Positions 17,906 through 26,031 of a stretch of 64,000 bases of DNA are shown one piece after another. This stretch comes from Blastococcus sp. CPCC 205250 (GTDB lineage: Bacteria > Actinomycetota > Actinomycetes > Mycobacteriales > Geodermatophilaceae), in NCBI RefSeq assembly GCF_019799925.1, contig NZ_JABGCG010000002.1, positions 434,001 through 498,000 on the forward strand. Direction: 5' to 3'. A program made the translations under genes and the position numbers. The notes under the pieces are model-generated. The model saw only the letters and a program-made list of their open reading frames with translations. It was not told the DNA's origin and did no database searches. The stretch's first letter is position 1, and each line of letters begins with the position of its first letter.

Positions 17906-19359
17906 CGGTCCAGACGGGTTCCACGTGGAACCGGACCGGGACGGCGGGGTGGCGGGCGCCGCGGTGGCCGGCCGAGCTGCCCGCACCGGACTTCGCCGCG
18001 ATCCGCGCGGAGCTCGACGTCCCCGAGGAGTTCCCGGCCGAGGTGCTGGCCGAGGCCGCCGCGGTCGCCGCGCACCCGCCGCTGCCCGAGCTGGACGCCA
18101 CCGACCTGCCCCTGGTGACGGTCGACCCGGCGGGCAGCCGCGACCTCGACCAGGCCGTGCACCTGCGCCGGGAGGGCCGGGACTTCCTGGTCAGCTATGC
18201 GATCGCCGACGTCGGGGCCGTCGTCCGCCCCGGCGGCGCGCTCGACGCCGAGGCCCGCCGCCGGGGGCAGACGCTCTACACGCCCGACCGGCGGGTCCCG
18301 CTGCACCCGCCGGTGCTCTCCGAGGACGCCGCCAGCCTGCTGCCGGGGCAGGACCGGGCCGCCGCCCTCTGGACGATCCGGCTGGACGCCGAGGGCGAGG
18401 TGCGGGCGGTCGACGTGCGCCGGGCCGTCGTCCGCAGCCGGGCCCAGCTCGCCTATCCGGAGGTCCAGGCGCAGGCCGACGCCGGCACGCTGCCCGGCCC
18501 GCTGGCGCTGCTGCCCGAGCTGGGCCGGCTGCTGCAGCAGCAGGCGCTCGCCCGCGGCGCGGTGGAGCTCGGCACCCCCGAGCAGCAGGTCGAGCCGGCG
18601 CCCGGCGGCGGCTGGACCCTCACCAGCCGCGGTGACCTCCCGGTCGAGGGCTGGAACGCCACGATCTCGCTGCTGACCGGCCGCTGCGCCGCGGCGCTCA
18701 TGCTCGCCGGCGGCGTCGGACTGCTCCGCACCCTGCCGCCGCCGGCGCCCGAGGCGGTCGCCGCACTGCGCCGGATCGCGCCGGCCCTGGGCGTCGACTG
18801 GCCCGACGGCGCGCGACCCGGGGACGTCGTGGCCGCGCTCGACCCCGCCCGGCCCGGGCACGCGGCCTTCCTCGAGGAGGCCGCCGGCCTGCTGCGCGGC
18901 GCCGCGTACACGCCCCTCGACGGGTCGCCGCCGGAGCAGCCGGGGCACGGCGGCGTCGGCTCGCCGTACGCGCACGTCACCGCACCGCTGCGGCGGCTGG
19001 TCGACCGGTTCGGCACCGAGGTCTGCCTGGCGCTGTCCGCCGGCCGGGAGCCCGACCCGGAGGTGCGTGCGGCGCTGCCCGAGCTGCCCGCGCTGATGGC
19101 CGCCTCCGACCGGCGCACCCGTGCGGTCGAGCGGGCGGTCGTCGACGCCACGGAGGCACACCTGCTGCGCGACCGCGTGGGCGAGGTCTTCGAGGCCGTC
19201 GTGGTCGAGGCGGAGGACTCGCGGGGCACCGTCGTCCTCCCCGAGCCGGCGATCCGCGGGCGGTGCGCCGGGGCCCTGACCGCCGGCACGCGGGTGCGGG
19301 TCCGGCTCGTGGAGGCCGACCCCGGACGGCGGTCGGTGCGGTTCGAGCTCGCCGGCTGA
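17902..19359 (+). CDS. RNB domain (RNase II/R family) ribonuclease
   Basis: A 485-residue exoribonuclease-like protein. The RNB catalytic signature VDPAGSRDLDQAVHL (about residues 74-88) carries the Asp cluster, followed by SYAIADV, and the C-terminal half has GVGSPYAHVTAPLRRLVDR. There is no clear S1 or cold-shock domain, so it is the short actinobacterial form rather than full-length RNase R. The GTG overlaps the S4 gene (GTGA). Codons 6-11 contain a parS-like palindrome, an unusual load for a coding start. Confidence 0.88.
   Translation: MTVQTGSTWNRTGTAGWRAPRWPAELPAPDFAAIRAELDVPEEFPAEVLAEAAAVAAHPPLPELDATDLPLVTVDPAGSRDLDQAVHLRREGRDFLVSYAIADVGAVVRPGGALDAEARRRGQTLYTPDRRVPLHPPVLSEDAASLLPGQDRAAALWTIRLDAEGEVRAVDVRRAVVRSRAQLAYPEVQAQADAGTLPGPLALLPELGRLLQQQALARGAVELGTPEQQVEPAPGGGWTLTSRGDLPVEGWNATISLLTGRCAAALMLAGGVGLLRTLPPPAPEAVAALRRIAPALGVDWPDGARPGDVVAALDPARPGHAAFLEEAAGLLRGAAYTPLDGSPPEQPGHGGVGSPYAHVTAPLRRLVDRFGTEVCLALSAGREPDPEVRAALPELPALMAASDRRTRAVERAVVDATEAHLLRDRVGEVFEAVVVEAEDSRGTVVLPEPAIRGRCAGALTAGTRVRVRLVEADPGRRSVRFELAG
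17917..17932. other. parS-like ParB-binding site, copy 1
   Basis: GGTTCCACGTGGAACC is a perfect 16-bp palindrome built around the CACGTG core of bacterial parS (consensus TGTTTCACGTGAAACA). The identical 16-mer occurs once more at 52501. Location beside the origin-proximal growth cluster fits chromosomal parS sites. It lies within the first codons of the RNB gene. Confidence 0.75.
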
Positions 19360-19405
19360 GCGGCGTGCCGGCGGCGCCGTCCGGGCGGCCGGGCAGGATG
19401 GGCCC

Positions 19406-20212
19406 ATGAGGATCGCCGCCGTGCAGCACGACATCGTCTGGGAGGACCGGGCGGCCAACTTCGCCCGGCTGGCCCCGCAGGTGGCCCGCGCCGCGGCGGC
19501 CGGCGCCGAGCTGGTGCTGCTGAGCGAGACCTTCTCCACCGGCTTCTCGATGACGCCGGGCATCGGCGAGCCCGAGGGCGGGCCGTCGTCGACCTTCCTG
19601 CGCGAGCAGGCAGCCGAGCACGGGGTGTGGGTGGCCGGCAGCTGCCCGGAGATCGCCCCTGCCGCCGACGGCGGAGCCGCGGCCGGGGGGAGCACGGCCG
19701 GGGGAGCCGCGGCCCTGCCGTACAACTCGCTGGTGCTGGCGGGTCCGGACGGAACGGTCCACCGCTACCGCAAGCTGCACCCGTTCACCCACGGCGGGGA
19801 GCACGAGCGGTTCCGGGCGGGCGAGGGCCCGGTCACCGTCGAGATCGGCGGCCTGCGGATCACCCCGTTCATCTGCTACGACCTGCGCTTCGCCGACGTG
19901 TTCTGGCACGCCGCGCCCGGCACCGACGTCTACCTCGTGACGGCCAACTGGCCGGCCGCGCGGCGTCTGCACTGGCAGGCCCTGCTCCAGGCGCGCGCCA
20001 TCGAGAACCAGGCGTACGTGGTCGGCTGCAACCGGGTGGGGACGGCCGGCGACGGCACCGAGCACGCCGGCGACAGCCGGGTCGTCAGCCCGATGGGGGA
20101 GCTGCTGGCCACCGCGGCCGGGGTGGAGACCCTCGTCCTGGCCGACGTCGACGCCGCCGAGGTGGCGGCCACCCGCGACCGGCTGCGCTTCCTCCCCGAC
20201 CGGCGCGGCTGA
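19406..20212 (+). CDS. Carbon-nitrogen hydrolase, omega-amidase (YafV/NIT2)-like
   Basis: A 268-residue nitrilase-superfamily enzyme with the catalytic triad Glu in LLSETFSTGFSM, Lys in YRKLHPF and Cys in FICYDLRF. The SETFSTGFSM and YRKLHPFT patterns point to omega-amidase, which hydrolyses 2-oxoglutaramate or 2-oxosuccinamate in methionine salvage and glutamine transamination. An Ala/Gly insert (about residues 90-108, PAADGGAAAGG-like) sits in a surface loop. CAGGAT lies 6 nt before the ATG with no Shine-Dalgarno, suggesting a leaderless start. Confidence 0.88.
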   Translation: MRIAAVQHDIVWEDRAANFARLAPQVARAAAAGAELVLLSETFSTGFSMTPGIGEPEGGPSSTFLREQAAEHGVWVAGSCPEIAPAADGGAAAGGSTAGGAAALPYNSLVLAGPDGTVHRYRKLHPFTHGGEHERFRAGEGPVTVEIGGLRITPFICYDLRFADVFWHAAPGTDVYLVTANWPAARRLHWQALLQARAIENQAYVVGCNRVGTAGDGTEHAGDSRVVSPMGELLATAAGVETLVLADVDAAEVAATRDRLRFLPDRRG

Positions 20213-20217
20213 GCGAG

Positions 20218-20258
20218 GGCCCCCTCGCCACCGCCCACGGCGGGCGGGCGAGGGGGCC
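20218..20258. terminator. Terminator between convergent amidase and PRC-barrel genes
   Basis: GGCCCCCTCGCC (20218-20229) and its exact complement (20247-20258) form a 12-bp stem with a 17-nt loop between the two convergent stops. Confidence 0.75.
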
Positions 20259-20266
20259 GGACACCG

Positions 20267-21196
20267 TCAGGAGCGCGCGGGGGTGCCGCTCTGGTCGACG
20301 ACGATCCGCTCGCGCTGCACCTGGTCGGTGACCTGCTCGGTGCCGGTGACCACCTCGGTGCGCAGCCGCACCCGCTCCACGGGGACCACCTCGACGGAGA
20401 CCACCGGCCGCTCGGCGTGCAGCACGATCTCCGCGGGCAGCCCGCCGGCGACCGCCGGGATCGGCGAGGTGGCCGGCGAGGTGGCCGGCGAGGTGCTCGG
20501 TGAGGTGGCCGGCGCTGCCTCGCCGGGGGCGACCAGCGACTCACCGGGGCCGGGGTCGGGCGCGTCGATCGGGATCTCCTCGATCCGGAACTCCTCGCGC
20601 CGGATCGGCACGGTGATGGTGACCTCCTCGGTCACCACGTACTTGACCAGCCGGGCCCGGGTCGCCGCGACCGTCTCGGTGGAGACGAGCAGCCGCTCCT
20701 CGCTGCGCACCATGCCGCCGTCGACCGCGGGAGCAGCCGGGGTGGCGGGGGGCGGCGGGGGCACGGCCGCGGCAGCGGGGATCGGGGTCTCCGCCGTGGT
20801 GGGCTCTCCGGTGGCCGGCCCGGGCTCGGCGGCCACGGGGATGCCCGGCGACGTCCGCGGGGCGACCTCGGACGTGGCCGGCAGGGCGGTGTCCAGGCCG
20901 TAGTGGCGCCGGAGCTCGGCCTCGTCGGAGGGGTCCAGGTGCTCCCCGGTGAGGTGGGGGGCGGCCCGGACGGCGTCCTTGGTGACGTGCAGCCGCAGGC
21001 CGCCGTCGACGTAGGCGGCGTCCACGGCCGGCACGATCGAGTGCCGGGTGCCGAACAGCCCCGTGGTGATCGCCGCCCAGGTGGGCGCGCCGGTGCGGTC
21101 GTCGACGAAGAAGTGCTCGACGGTGCCGATCTTCTCGCCGTCGGGACCGTAGGCCGGACTGCCGACGGCCGCCGACACCTCGCGTTCGCTGAGCAT
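20267..21196 (-). CDS. PRC-barrel and DUF2382 (YsnF-like) stress protein
   Basis: A 309-residue protein. An N-terminal PRC-barrel (about 8-75, YGPDGEKIGTVEHFFVDD) is followed by a Pro/Ala linker and a C-terminal DUF2382 domain with EERLLVSTETV, RLVKYVVTEEV and ERPVVSVEVVPVERV. Within DUF2382 an insert of TSPATSP-type tandem repeats (about 240-255) interrupts the domain. DUF2382 proteins are linked to general stress responses; the exact role is unknown. Acidic with many Glu/Val repeats. It is alone, convergent with the amidase. Confidence 0.87.
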   Translation of the reverse strand: MLSEREVSAAVGSPAYGPDGEKIGTVEHFFVDDRTGAPTWAAITTGLFGTRHSIVPAVDAAYVDGGLRLHVTKDAVRAAPHLTGEHLDPSDEAELRRHYGLDTALPATSEVAPRTSPGIPVAAEPGPATGEPTTAETPIPAAAAVPPPPPATPAAPAVDGGMVRSEERLLVSTETVAATRARLVKYVVTEEVTITVPIRREEFRIEEIPIDAPDPGPGESLVAPGEAAPATSPSTSPATSPATSPIPAVAGGLPAEIVLHAERPVVSVEVVPVERVRLRTEVVTGTEQVTDQVQRERIVVDQSGTPARS

Positions 21197-21362
21197 GGGT
21201 GGGCTCCCCTCGCGCGGACCGCCCCGCGGGCGGCTCTCCTCCTGAGCGTGCCCAGCCGCCGCTCCCGGTGAACATCGTGGCGAGGGCGCTGTTCACCCGG
21301 GTGGCCTACGGTCGCGGGCACCGGTGGCCGGACCGGAGGCCACCAGCGAGGAGGACGACGTA

Positions 21363-23069
21363 GTGGGCGGGCACGTCGAGATCGAGCGGAAGGTCGAGCC
21401 GGGCCCGGACTTCGTCCTCCCCGACCTCAGCGCGGTGGCGGGCGTCGCCGCCGTGGGGGAACCGGTCGAGCACCACCTGGACGCCACCTACTTCGACACC
21501 GCGGACCTGCGTCTGGCGCGCGCCCGCGTGACGCTGCGCCGGCGCACCGGGGGCACCGACGCCGGCTGGCACCTCAAGCTGCCCACCGAGGGGATCGCCC
21601 GCCAGGAGCGGCACCACCCGCTGGGGCCGCGCCGGGCCGTGCCGCCCAAGGCGGTCCTGGAGCCCGTGCTCGGCATCGTCCGCACCGCCCCGGTGTCCGC
21701 GGTCGCGACGCTGGCCACCACGCGCGTGGTGACGACGCTGCTCGCCGAGGACGGTCGCGTGCTGGCCGAGGTCGCCGACGACACGGTGACCGGCACCGCG
21801 CACGCGGCGGGGCCCGACGCCGCGGCCACGGTGACCCGCTGGCGGGAGCTCGAGGTGGAGCTGGTCGACGGCGACGAGGCGCTGCTGGACGCGGCGGTCG
21901 CCGCCCTCGTCGCCGCCGGGGCCGTGCCGTCGCACTCGCCGTCGAAGCTGGCCCGCGTGCAGGCCGACCGGCTGACCGCGCCGGAGCCGGCCTCCGATGC
22001 CGCCGAGCCGGCCGGCGGGAATCCGGAGGCGGGCACGGACGGACAGCCGGAGGAGGACGCCAGGCGGAAGGGCAAGAAGGCGGCGAAGGCGGGCAAGGCG
22101 GGCAAGGCCGCGAAGGGCGGCAAGGCGGCCAAGGCCGGCAAGGCCGCGAAGAGCGGCAAGGCGGCCGAGGCCGGCAAGGCGGCGGTGCCCTCCGCCGCCG
22201 AGGTGGTGCTCGGCGCCCTGCGGGCGCAGGTCGACGCGCTGCAGGCCGCCGACCTGCTCGTGCGGACCGGCCACCCCGACGGCATCCACGACCTCCGGGT
22301 CGCCTGCCGGCGGCTGCGCAGCATCCTCGCGGCGTTCCGGCCGGTGCTGGAGCGCACGAGCACCGACCCGCTGCGCGAGGAGCTCCGCTGGGTCGGTGCC
22401 GCGCTCTCGGCGGCCCGGGACGGCGAGGTCGCGCTGGCCCACCTGCGCGAGCTCGTCGAGGCCCAGCCGCTGGAGCAGGTGCGCGGCCCGGTCGTGGCCC
22501 GCCTGCGGACCGCCGCGGTGCAGGACGCGGAGGCCGGCCGGCGCACGGCGCTGCGGACGCTCACCGACCGGCGCTACCTCACCGTGCTGGACTCCCTCGA
22601 CGCCCTGCTGACCGCACCGCCGCTGGCCGAGGCCGCGGGTGAGCCCGCGGGACCGGTGCTCGCGCGGGCGATCCGGCGCAGCGGGAAGCGGCTGGCCGCG
22701 CGGATCGAGCTCGCGCGGGCCGACGGCGAGGAGGTCCCGCACGAGGACTCCGCGCTGCACGACGTCCGCAAGGCGGCCAAGCGCGTCCGGTACACCGCCG
22801 AGGTCGCCGTGCCGGTGCTGGGTGGGCCGGCGGAGGCCCTGATCTCCTGCATGCGGGACGTGCAGGAGGACCTCGGTGCCGCGCAGGACACGGTGGCCAC
22901 GCGGGACCGGTGCCTGCAGCTGGGCCGCGCCGCCGGTGCGGCGGGGGAGCCGACCTGGACGTGGGGCAGGCTGTACACGCTGGAGGAGACCCGCGCCGCC
23001 GCGTGCGCCGCCGCCTTCTGGCGGCGCGAACCGGGGCTGCGCCCGGTGCTGCGCGCAGCCGGGGAGTGA
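21363..23069 (+). CDS. CYTH and CHAD domain protein (inorganic polyphosphate-related)
   Basis: A 568-residue protein. The N-terminal CYTH/triphosphate-tunnel domain (about 1-205) starts with HVEIERKVE, the EXEXK motif that binds triphosphate. The C-terminal CHAD domain (about 285-560) has conserved His and basic helices (GIHDLRVACRRLRS, LHDVRKAAKRVRY) that bind polyphosphate. A linker of about 40 residues made of AKAGKAA-type repeats (about 235-275) resembles histone H1 tails. The GTG at 21363 has GAGGAGG 7 nt upstream. The enzyme may hydrolyse tripolyphosphate; this is inferred from the family. Confidence 0.9.
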   Translation: MGGHVEIERKVEPGPDFVLPDLSAVAGVAAVGEPVEHHLDATYFDTADLRLARARVTLRRRTGGTDAGWHLKLPTEGIARQERHHPLGPRRAVPPKAVLEPVLGIVRTAPVSAVATLATTRVVTTLLAEDGRVLAEVADDTVTGTAHAAGPDAAATVTRWRELEVELVDGDEALLDAAVAALVAAGAVPSHSPSKLARVQADRLTAPEPASDAAEPAGGNPEAGTDGQPEEDARRKGKKAAKAGKAGKAAKGGKAAKAGKAAKSGKAAEAGKAAVPSAAEVVLGALRAQVDALQAADLLVRTGHPDGIHDLRVACRRLRSILAAFRPVLERTSTDPLREELRWVGAALSAARDGEVALAHLRELVEAQPLEQVRGPVVARLRTAAVQDAEAGRRTALRTLTDRRYLTVLDSLDALLTAPPLAEAAGEPAGPVLARAIRRSGKRLAARIELARADGEEVPHEDSALHDVRKAAKRVRYTAEVAVPVLGGPAEALISCMRDVQEDLGAAQDTVATRDRCLQLGRAAGAAGEPTWTWGRLYTLEETRAAACAAAFWRREPGLRPVLRAAGE

Positions 23070-23097
23070 ACGGTCCCATGACGAGGAAGGCCCCGCA

Positions 23098-24438
23098 CTG
23101 TCCCTGATCGGTCTGCTCGGCTTCGGCACCGTGGTGCTGCTGGCCCTGGCGCTCCTGCACGGCTACCTCTGGTTCCGCCTCGTGCGCAGCACGACCCGTC
23201 CCGGCCGCACCCGCCGCCGGCTGACGGTGCTCGTCGCAGTCCTGGCGGTGCTGCCCGCCGCCGCGGTGCTGCTGCGCCGCACCCTGCCGCTCGATGCGGC
23301 GGCTCCGCTGGACTGGGTGGCCTACACCTGGCTGGGGACGGCGTTCTACCTGTTCCTCGCCCTCGTGGTCCTGGAGCCGGTCCGGCTGGTCGCGGGGGTG
23401 CTGGGCCGGGTGCGGTCGAGGGAGGCGCGACCGACGCCGGTCCCCGCCGGGGCGCCTCCGCGGGACGGCACGCCGGAGCGGGGACCGGGGACGGCGCCCG
23501 TGGCCGACGAGCGCGAGCCGGAGCCCACGGCGCCGGAGCCCGCCGCCGCTGAGCCCACTGCGACTGAGCCCACTGCGCCCGAGGACGCGGGGCTGCCTCG
23601 GCGGCTGCTCCTGGCGCGCGGCCTGGCGGTCACCGCCGGCGTCGTCGGCCTGACCACCGCCGGCACCGGGGTCTACTTCGCCAACTCCGCGCCCGTCGTG
23701 CGCCGCGTACCGGTGACGCTGCCCCGCCTGGACCCGGCGCTGGACGGGCTGCGGATCGTCACCTTCTCCGACGGCCACCTCTCGGCCACCTACGGCGGCC
23801 GGCGCTTCGAGCGCCTGGTCGAGATCGTCAACGAGCAGCGGCCCGACGTCGTGGCCATCGTCGGCGACCTGGTCGACGGCGACGTCGAGGAACTGGCCGG
23901 GGAGGCCGCACCGCTGGCTGACCTGGTGAGCGAGCAGGGCGTCTTCTTCGTGACCGGCAACCACGAGTACTTCGTCGACACGACCGCCTGGCTGCGCCAC
24001 CTGCCCACGCTCGGCGTGGAGGTGCTGCGCAACGAGCGGGTGCCGATCCGCCGCGGGGCGGCGTCGTTCGACCTGGCCGGCATCGACGACCGGACGGCGG
24101 CGTCCTCGGGGCTGGCCGGGCACGGCGCCGACCTCGACGCCGCGCTGGACGGCCGCGACGACGCCGTCCCGGTCGTGCTCTTGGCGCACCAGCCCGTCCA
24201 GGTGGAGCAGGCGCGGGCGGCCGGGGTGGACCTGCAGCTGTCCGGTCACACCCACGGCGGCCAGCTGTGGCCGTTCGACTACGCGATCCGGCTGGACCAG
24301 CCGTCGGTGGAGGGGCTGTCCCGGCACGGGGACACCCAGCTGTACGTGACCTCCGGCGCCGGGTACTGGGGGCCGCCCATGCGGGTCGGCGCGCGCCCGG
24401 AGGTCACCGTGGTGGAGCTGCGGGCCCCCGGCGCCTGA
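23098..24438 (+). CDS. Membrane-anchored metallophosphoesterase
   Basis: A 446-residue calcineurin-like phosphoesterase (YkuE/YaeI type). Four hydrophobic segments in the first 170 residues flank a Pro/Glu/Thr-rich cytoplasmic loop. The catalytic domain (about 210-446) has FSDGHLS, GDLVDG, GNHEYF and SGHTHGGQ, which bind two metal ions; the usual SDLH is here SDGH. The end, GAGYWGPPMRVG, is typical. There is no ATG, GTG or TTG near the N-terminus. GAGGAAGG lies 7 nt before CTG 23098, so a CTG start is proposed; the first conventional codon is GTG 23131. Confidence 0.85.
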   Translation: MSLIGLLGFGTVVLLALALLHGYLWFRLVRSTTRPGRTRRRLTVLVAVLAVLPAAAVLLRRTLPLDAAAPLDWVAYTWLGTAFYLFLALVVLEPVRLVAGVLGRVRSREARPTPVPAGAPPRDGTPERGPGTAPVADEREPEPTAPEPAAAEPTATEPTAPEDAGLPRRLLLARGLAVTAGVVGLTTAGTGVYFANSAPVVRRVPVTLPRLDPALDGLRIVTFSDGHLSATYGGRRFERLVEIVNEQRPDVVAIVGDLVDGDVEELAGEAAPLADLVSEQGVFFVTGNHEYFVDTTAWLRHLPTLGVEVLRNERVPIRRGAASFDLAGIDDRTAASSGLAGHGADLDAALDGRDDAVPVVLLAHQPVQVEQARAAGVDLQLSGHTHGGQLWPFDYAIRLDQPSVEGLSRHGDTQLYVTSGAGYWGPPMRVGARPEVTVVELRAPGA

Positions 24439-24459
24439 CCGGACGTCCCGGGGACCGGC

Positions 24460-25050
24460 TCAGCTGACCGGGCCGCCCATGTTGCGCAGGGTGGTCAGCA
24501 CCTCGTCGGCCACCGCCAGCAGCGAGCGGGCGCCGTCCTCCTCCGCCCAGCGCAGGAGGATCTGCGTGTACGACGAGAACAACGCCGTCACCACGAGCTC
24601 GGTCGCGAGCTTGCGCGCCGGGACGACGGTCGCCGGGGGCAGGGACTCCAGCACCATGGTCGCGGTGAACCGCTCGAACTCGGCCGCGCGCAGCCGCAGC
24701 CCCGGCGTCGAGACGACGACCTGCCAGCGCTGCAGCAGCTCCTCGAGCGCGGTCTCCCGGTAGGAGTCCAGCCACCGCAGCATGGCGTCCCGGACGGTGA
24801 GGAACACCGAGTCGCTGGGCGGCAGGGAGGCGAGCAGGGCCTGGATGGCCGTCCGCTCCGGCACCGGCAGGACGACGTGCTCCTTGCTCGGGAAGTGGGC
24901 GTAGAACGTCGGGACGGAGATGCCGGCCGCCGCGGCGATCTCCCCGACGCTGACCTCGTCGAACCCCCGGTCGAGGAACAGGTCCATCGCCGCCAGGTAG
25001 ATGCGCCGGTGCGTCTCGGCGCGTCGGCGGCTGCGCGGGTCCTGGGTCAC
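24460..25050 (-). CDS. TetR family transcriptional regulator
   Basis: A 196-residue regulator with an N-terminal helix-turn-helix (about 18-62; DEVSVGEIAAAAGISVPTF in pieces, then FYAHFPSKEHV). The C-terminal domain is not diagnostic of a ligand. The GTG at 25050 is 9 nt after GGGAGG; a TTG at 25059 touches that site and is rejected. It is divergent from a GntR gene, and the shared 157-bp region has palindromes that could serve either protein. It is convergent with the phosphoesterase gene. Confidence 0.88.
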   Translation of the reverse strand: MTQDPRSRRRAETHRRIYLAAMDLFLDRGFDEVSVGEIAAAAGISVPTFYAHFPSKEHVVLPVPERTAIQALLASLPPSDSVFLTVRDAMLRWLDSYRETALEELLQRWQVVVSTPGLRLRAAEFERFTATMVLESLPPATVVPARKLATELVVTALFSSYTQILLRWAEEDGARSLLAVADEVLTTLRNMGGPVS

Positions 25051-25155
25051 GGCGGGCAACCTCCCACGTCAGGGGTCATCAGGTGGCACATCGTGCCCTC
25101 CGGCATGCCGCTTCACCCCCGTGGTGACGGACGCCCCGGTTCAGCAACCCTACGA

Positions 25156-25186
25156 GACGTCCCAGACGACATGACGTCCGGACGTC
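25156..25186. promoter_or_regulatory. GACGTC palindromes between tetR and gntR
   Basis: GACGTCCGGACGTC is a perfect 14-bp palindrome (25173-25186), and a third GACGTC lies at 25156. The cluster is just upstream of the GntR -10 element and is a candidate operator for GntR or TetR. Confidence 0.5.
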
Positions 25187-25195
25187 TGTGTCGCG

Positions 25196-25201
25196 TACCG
25201 T
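25196..25201 (+). promoter_or_regulatory. -10 element for leaderless gntR
   Basis: TACCGT is followed after 6 nt by the GTG at 25208; no ribosome site is present. The same hexamer and spacing recur at 52529. Confidence 0.55.
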
Positions 25202-25207
25202 CGGCTG

Positions 25208-25948
25208 GTGGTCAGTGCCGAGACGGGACCGAAGTACCTGTCGGTCCGTGAGCACCTGCGCCGACGGGCCTCGGCGCTGCCGGAGAACACCCTGCTGCCG
25301 CCCGAGCCCGTGCTGTGCGCTGAGTACGGGGTCAGCCGGATCACCCTGCGCCGCGCCGTCGACGGCCTGGTCGCCGACGGGCACCTGGTGCGCGAGCAGG
25401 GCCGGGGCACGTTCGTGGCGCGCCCGGCGATCCGGCACGAGTACCGCGAGAGCTTCGTGCACCGCATCGCCGGGTGGAGCTCGGTGATGGCCGAGCAGGG
25501 CGCGCAGGTCGGCACGACCGTGCTCACCCAGCGGGTCGTGCCCGTGCCGGTGGCGATCGCGCCGGAGCTGGACCTGCCGGTCGCCGCCGACGTCGTGGAG
25601 CTGGTGCGGCTGCGCAGCGTCGACGGCGCGCCCAACCACGTCGCGCACAGCTTCCTGCCCGCCGCCCGCTTCGGGCGGGCCGCCGAGGCCGACCTCGGCG
25701 ACGGCTCGCTCTACGCCTTCCTGCGGCGCGAGTACGACGCCGACCTGGCGCACGCGCGCATCGTGGTCGACGTCGGCACGGCCACGGCCGAGGAGGCGGA
25801 GCTGCTGCGCATCGTCGCCGGCTCGCCGCTGCTGGTCGTGCGCACCACCGTGCGCGACAGCGCGGGCAGCCCGCTGGTGCACAGCTACTCGCGGCTGCGC
25901 CCGGACGTGAGCCGGGTGGAGTTCGAGGTCTCGGTCACCGGCCGGTGA
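25208..25948 (+). CDS. GntR family regulator (HutC/UTRA type)
   Basis: A 246-residue regulator. A winged helix-turn-helix (about 8-72; LPPEPVLCAEYGVSRITLRR in pieces, then LVREQGRGTFV) is followed by a UTRA ligand-binding domain (about 90-240) with VVELVRLRSVDG and SYSRLRPDVSRVEFEV. HutC-type members sense small metabolites such as sugars or amino-acid derivatives; the ligand is unknown here. It ends VTGR inside a palindromic tandem repeat that also encodes the end of the convergent kinase gene. Confidence 0.9.
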   Translation: MVSAETGPKYLSVREHLRRRASALPENTLLPPEPVLCAEYGVSRITLRRAVDGLVADGHLVREQGRGTFVARPAIRHEYRESFVHRIAGWSSVMAEQGAQVGTTVLTQRVVPVPVAIAPELDLPVAADVVELVRLRSVDGAPNHVAHSFLPAARFGRAAEADLGDGSLYAFLRREYDADLAHARIVVDVGTATAEEAELLRIVAGSPLLVVRTTVRDSAGSPLVHSYSRLRPDVSRVEFEVSVTGR

Positions 25949-26031
25949 GGGGCGGCGGGGTCACCGGCCGGTGAGGGGCGGCGGGGTCACCGGCCGGCGA
26001 GGGGCGGCGGGGTCACCGGCCGGTGAGGGCG
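25934..26031. repeat. 26-bp tandem repeat with palindromic core spanning two convergent stops
   Basis: Copies begin at 25934, 25960, 25986 and 26012 (the last is partial, the third has one change). Each contains TCACCGGCCGGTGA, a 14-bp palindrome that encodes TGR-stop on both strands. The first copy supplies the GntR stop and the last supplies the APH stop. The array may act as a bidirectional terminator. Confidence 0.9.
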
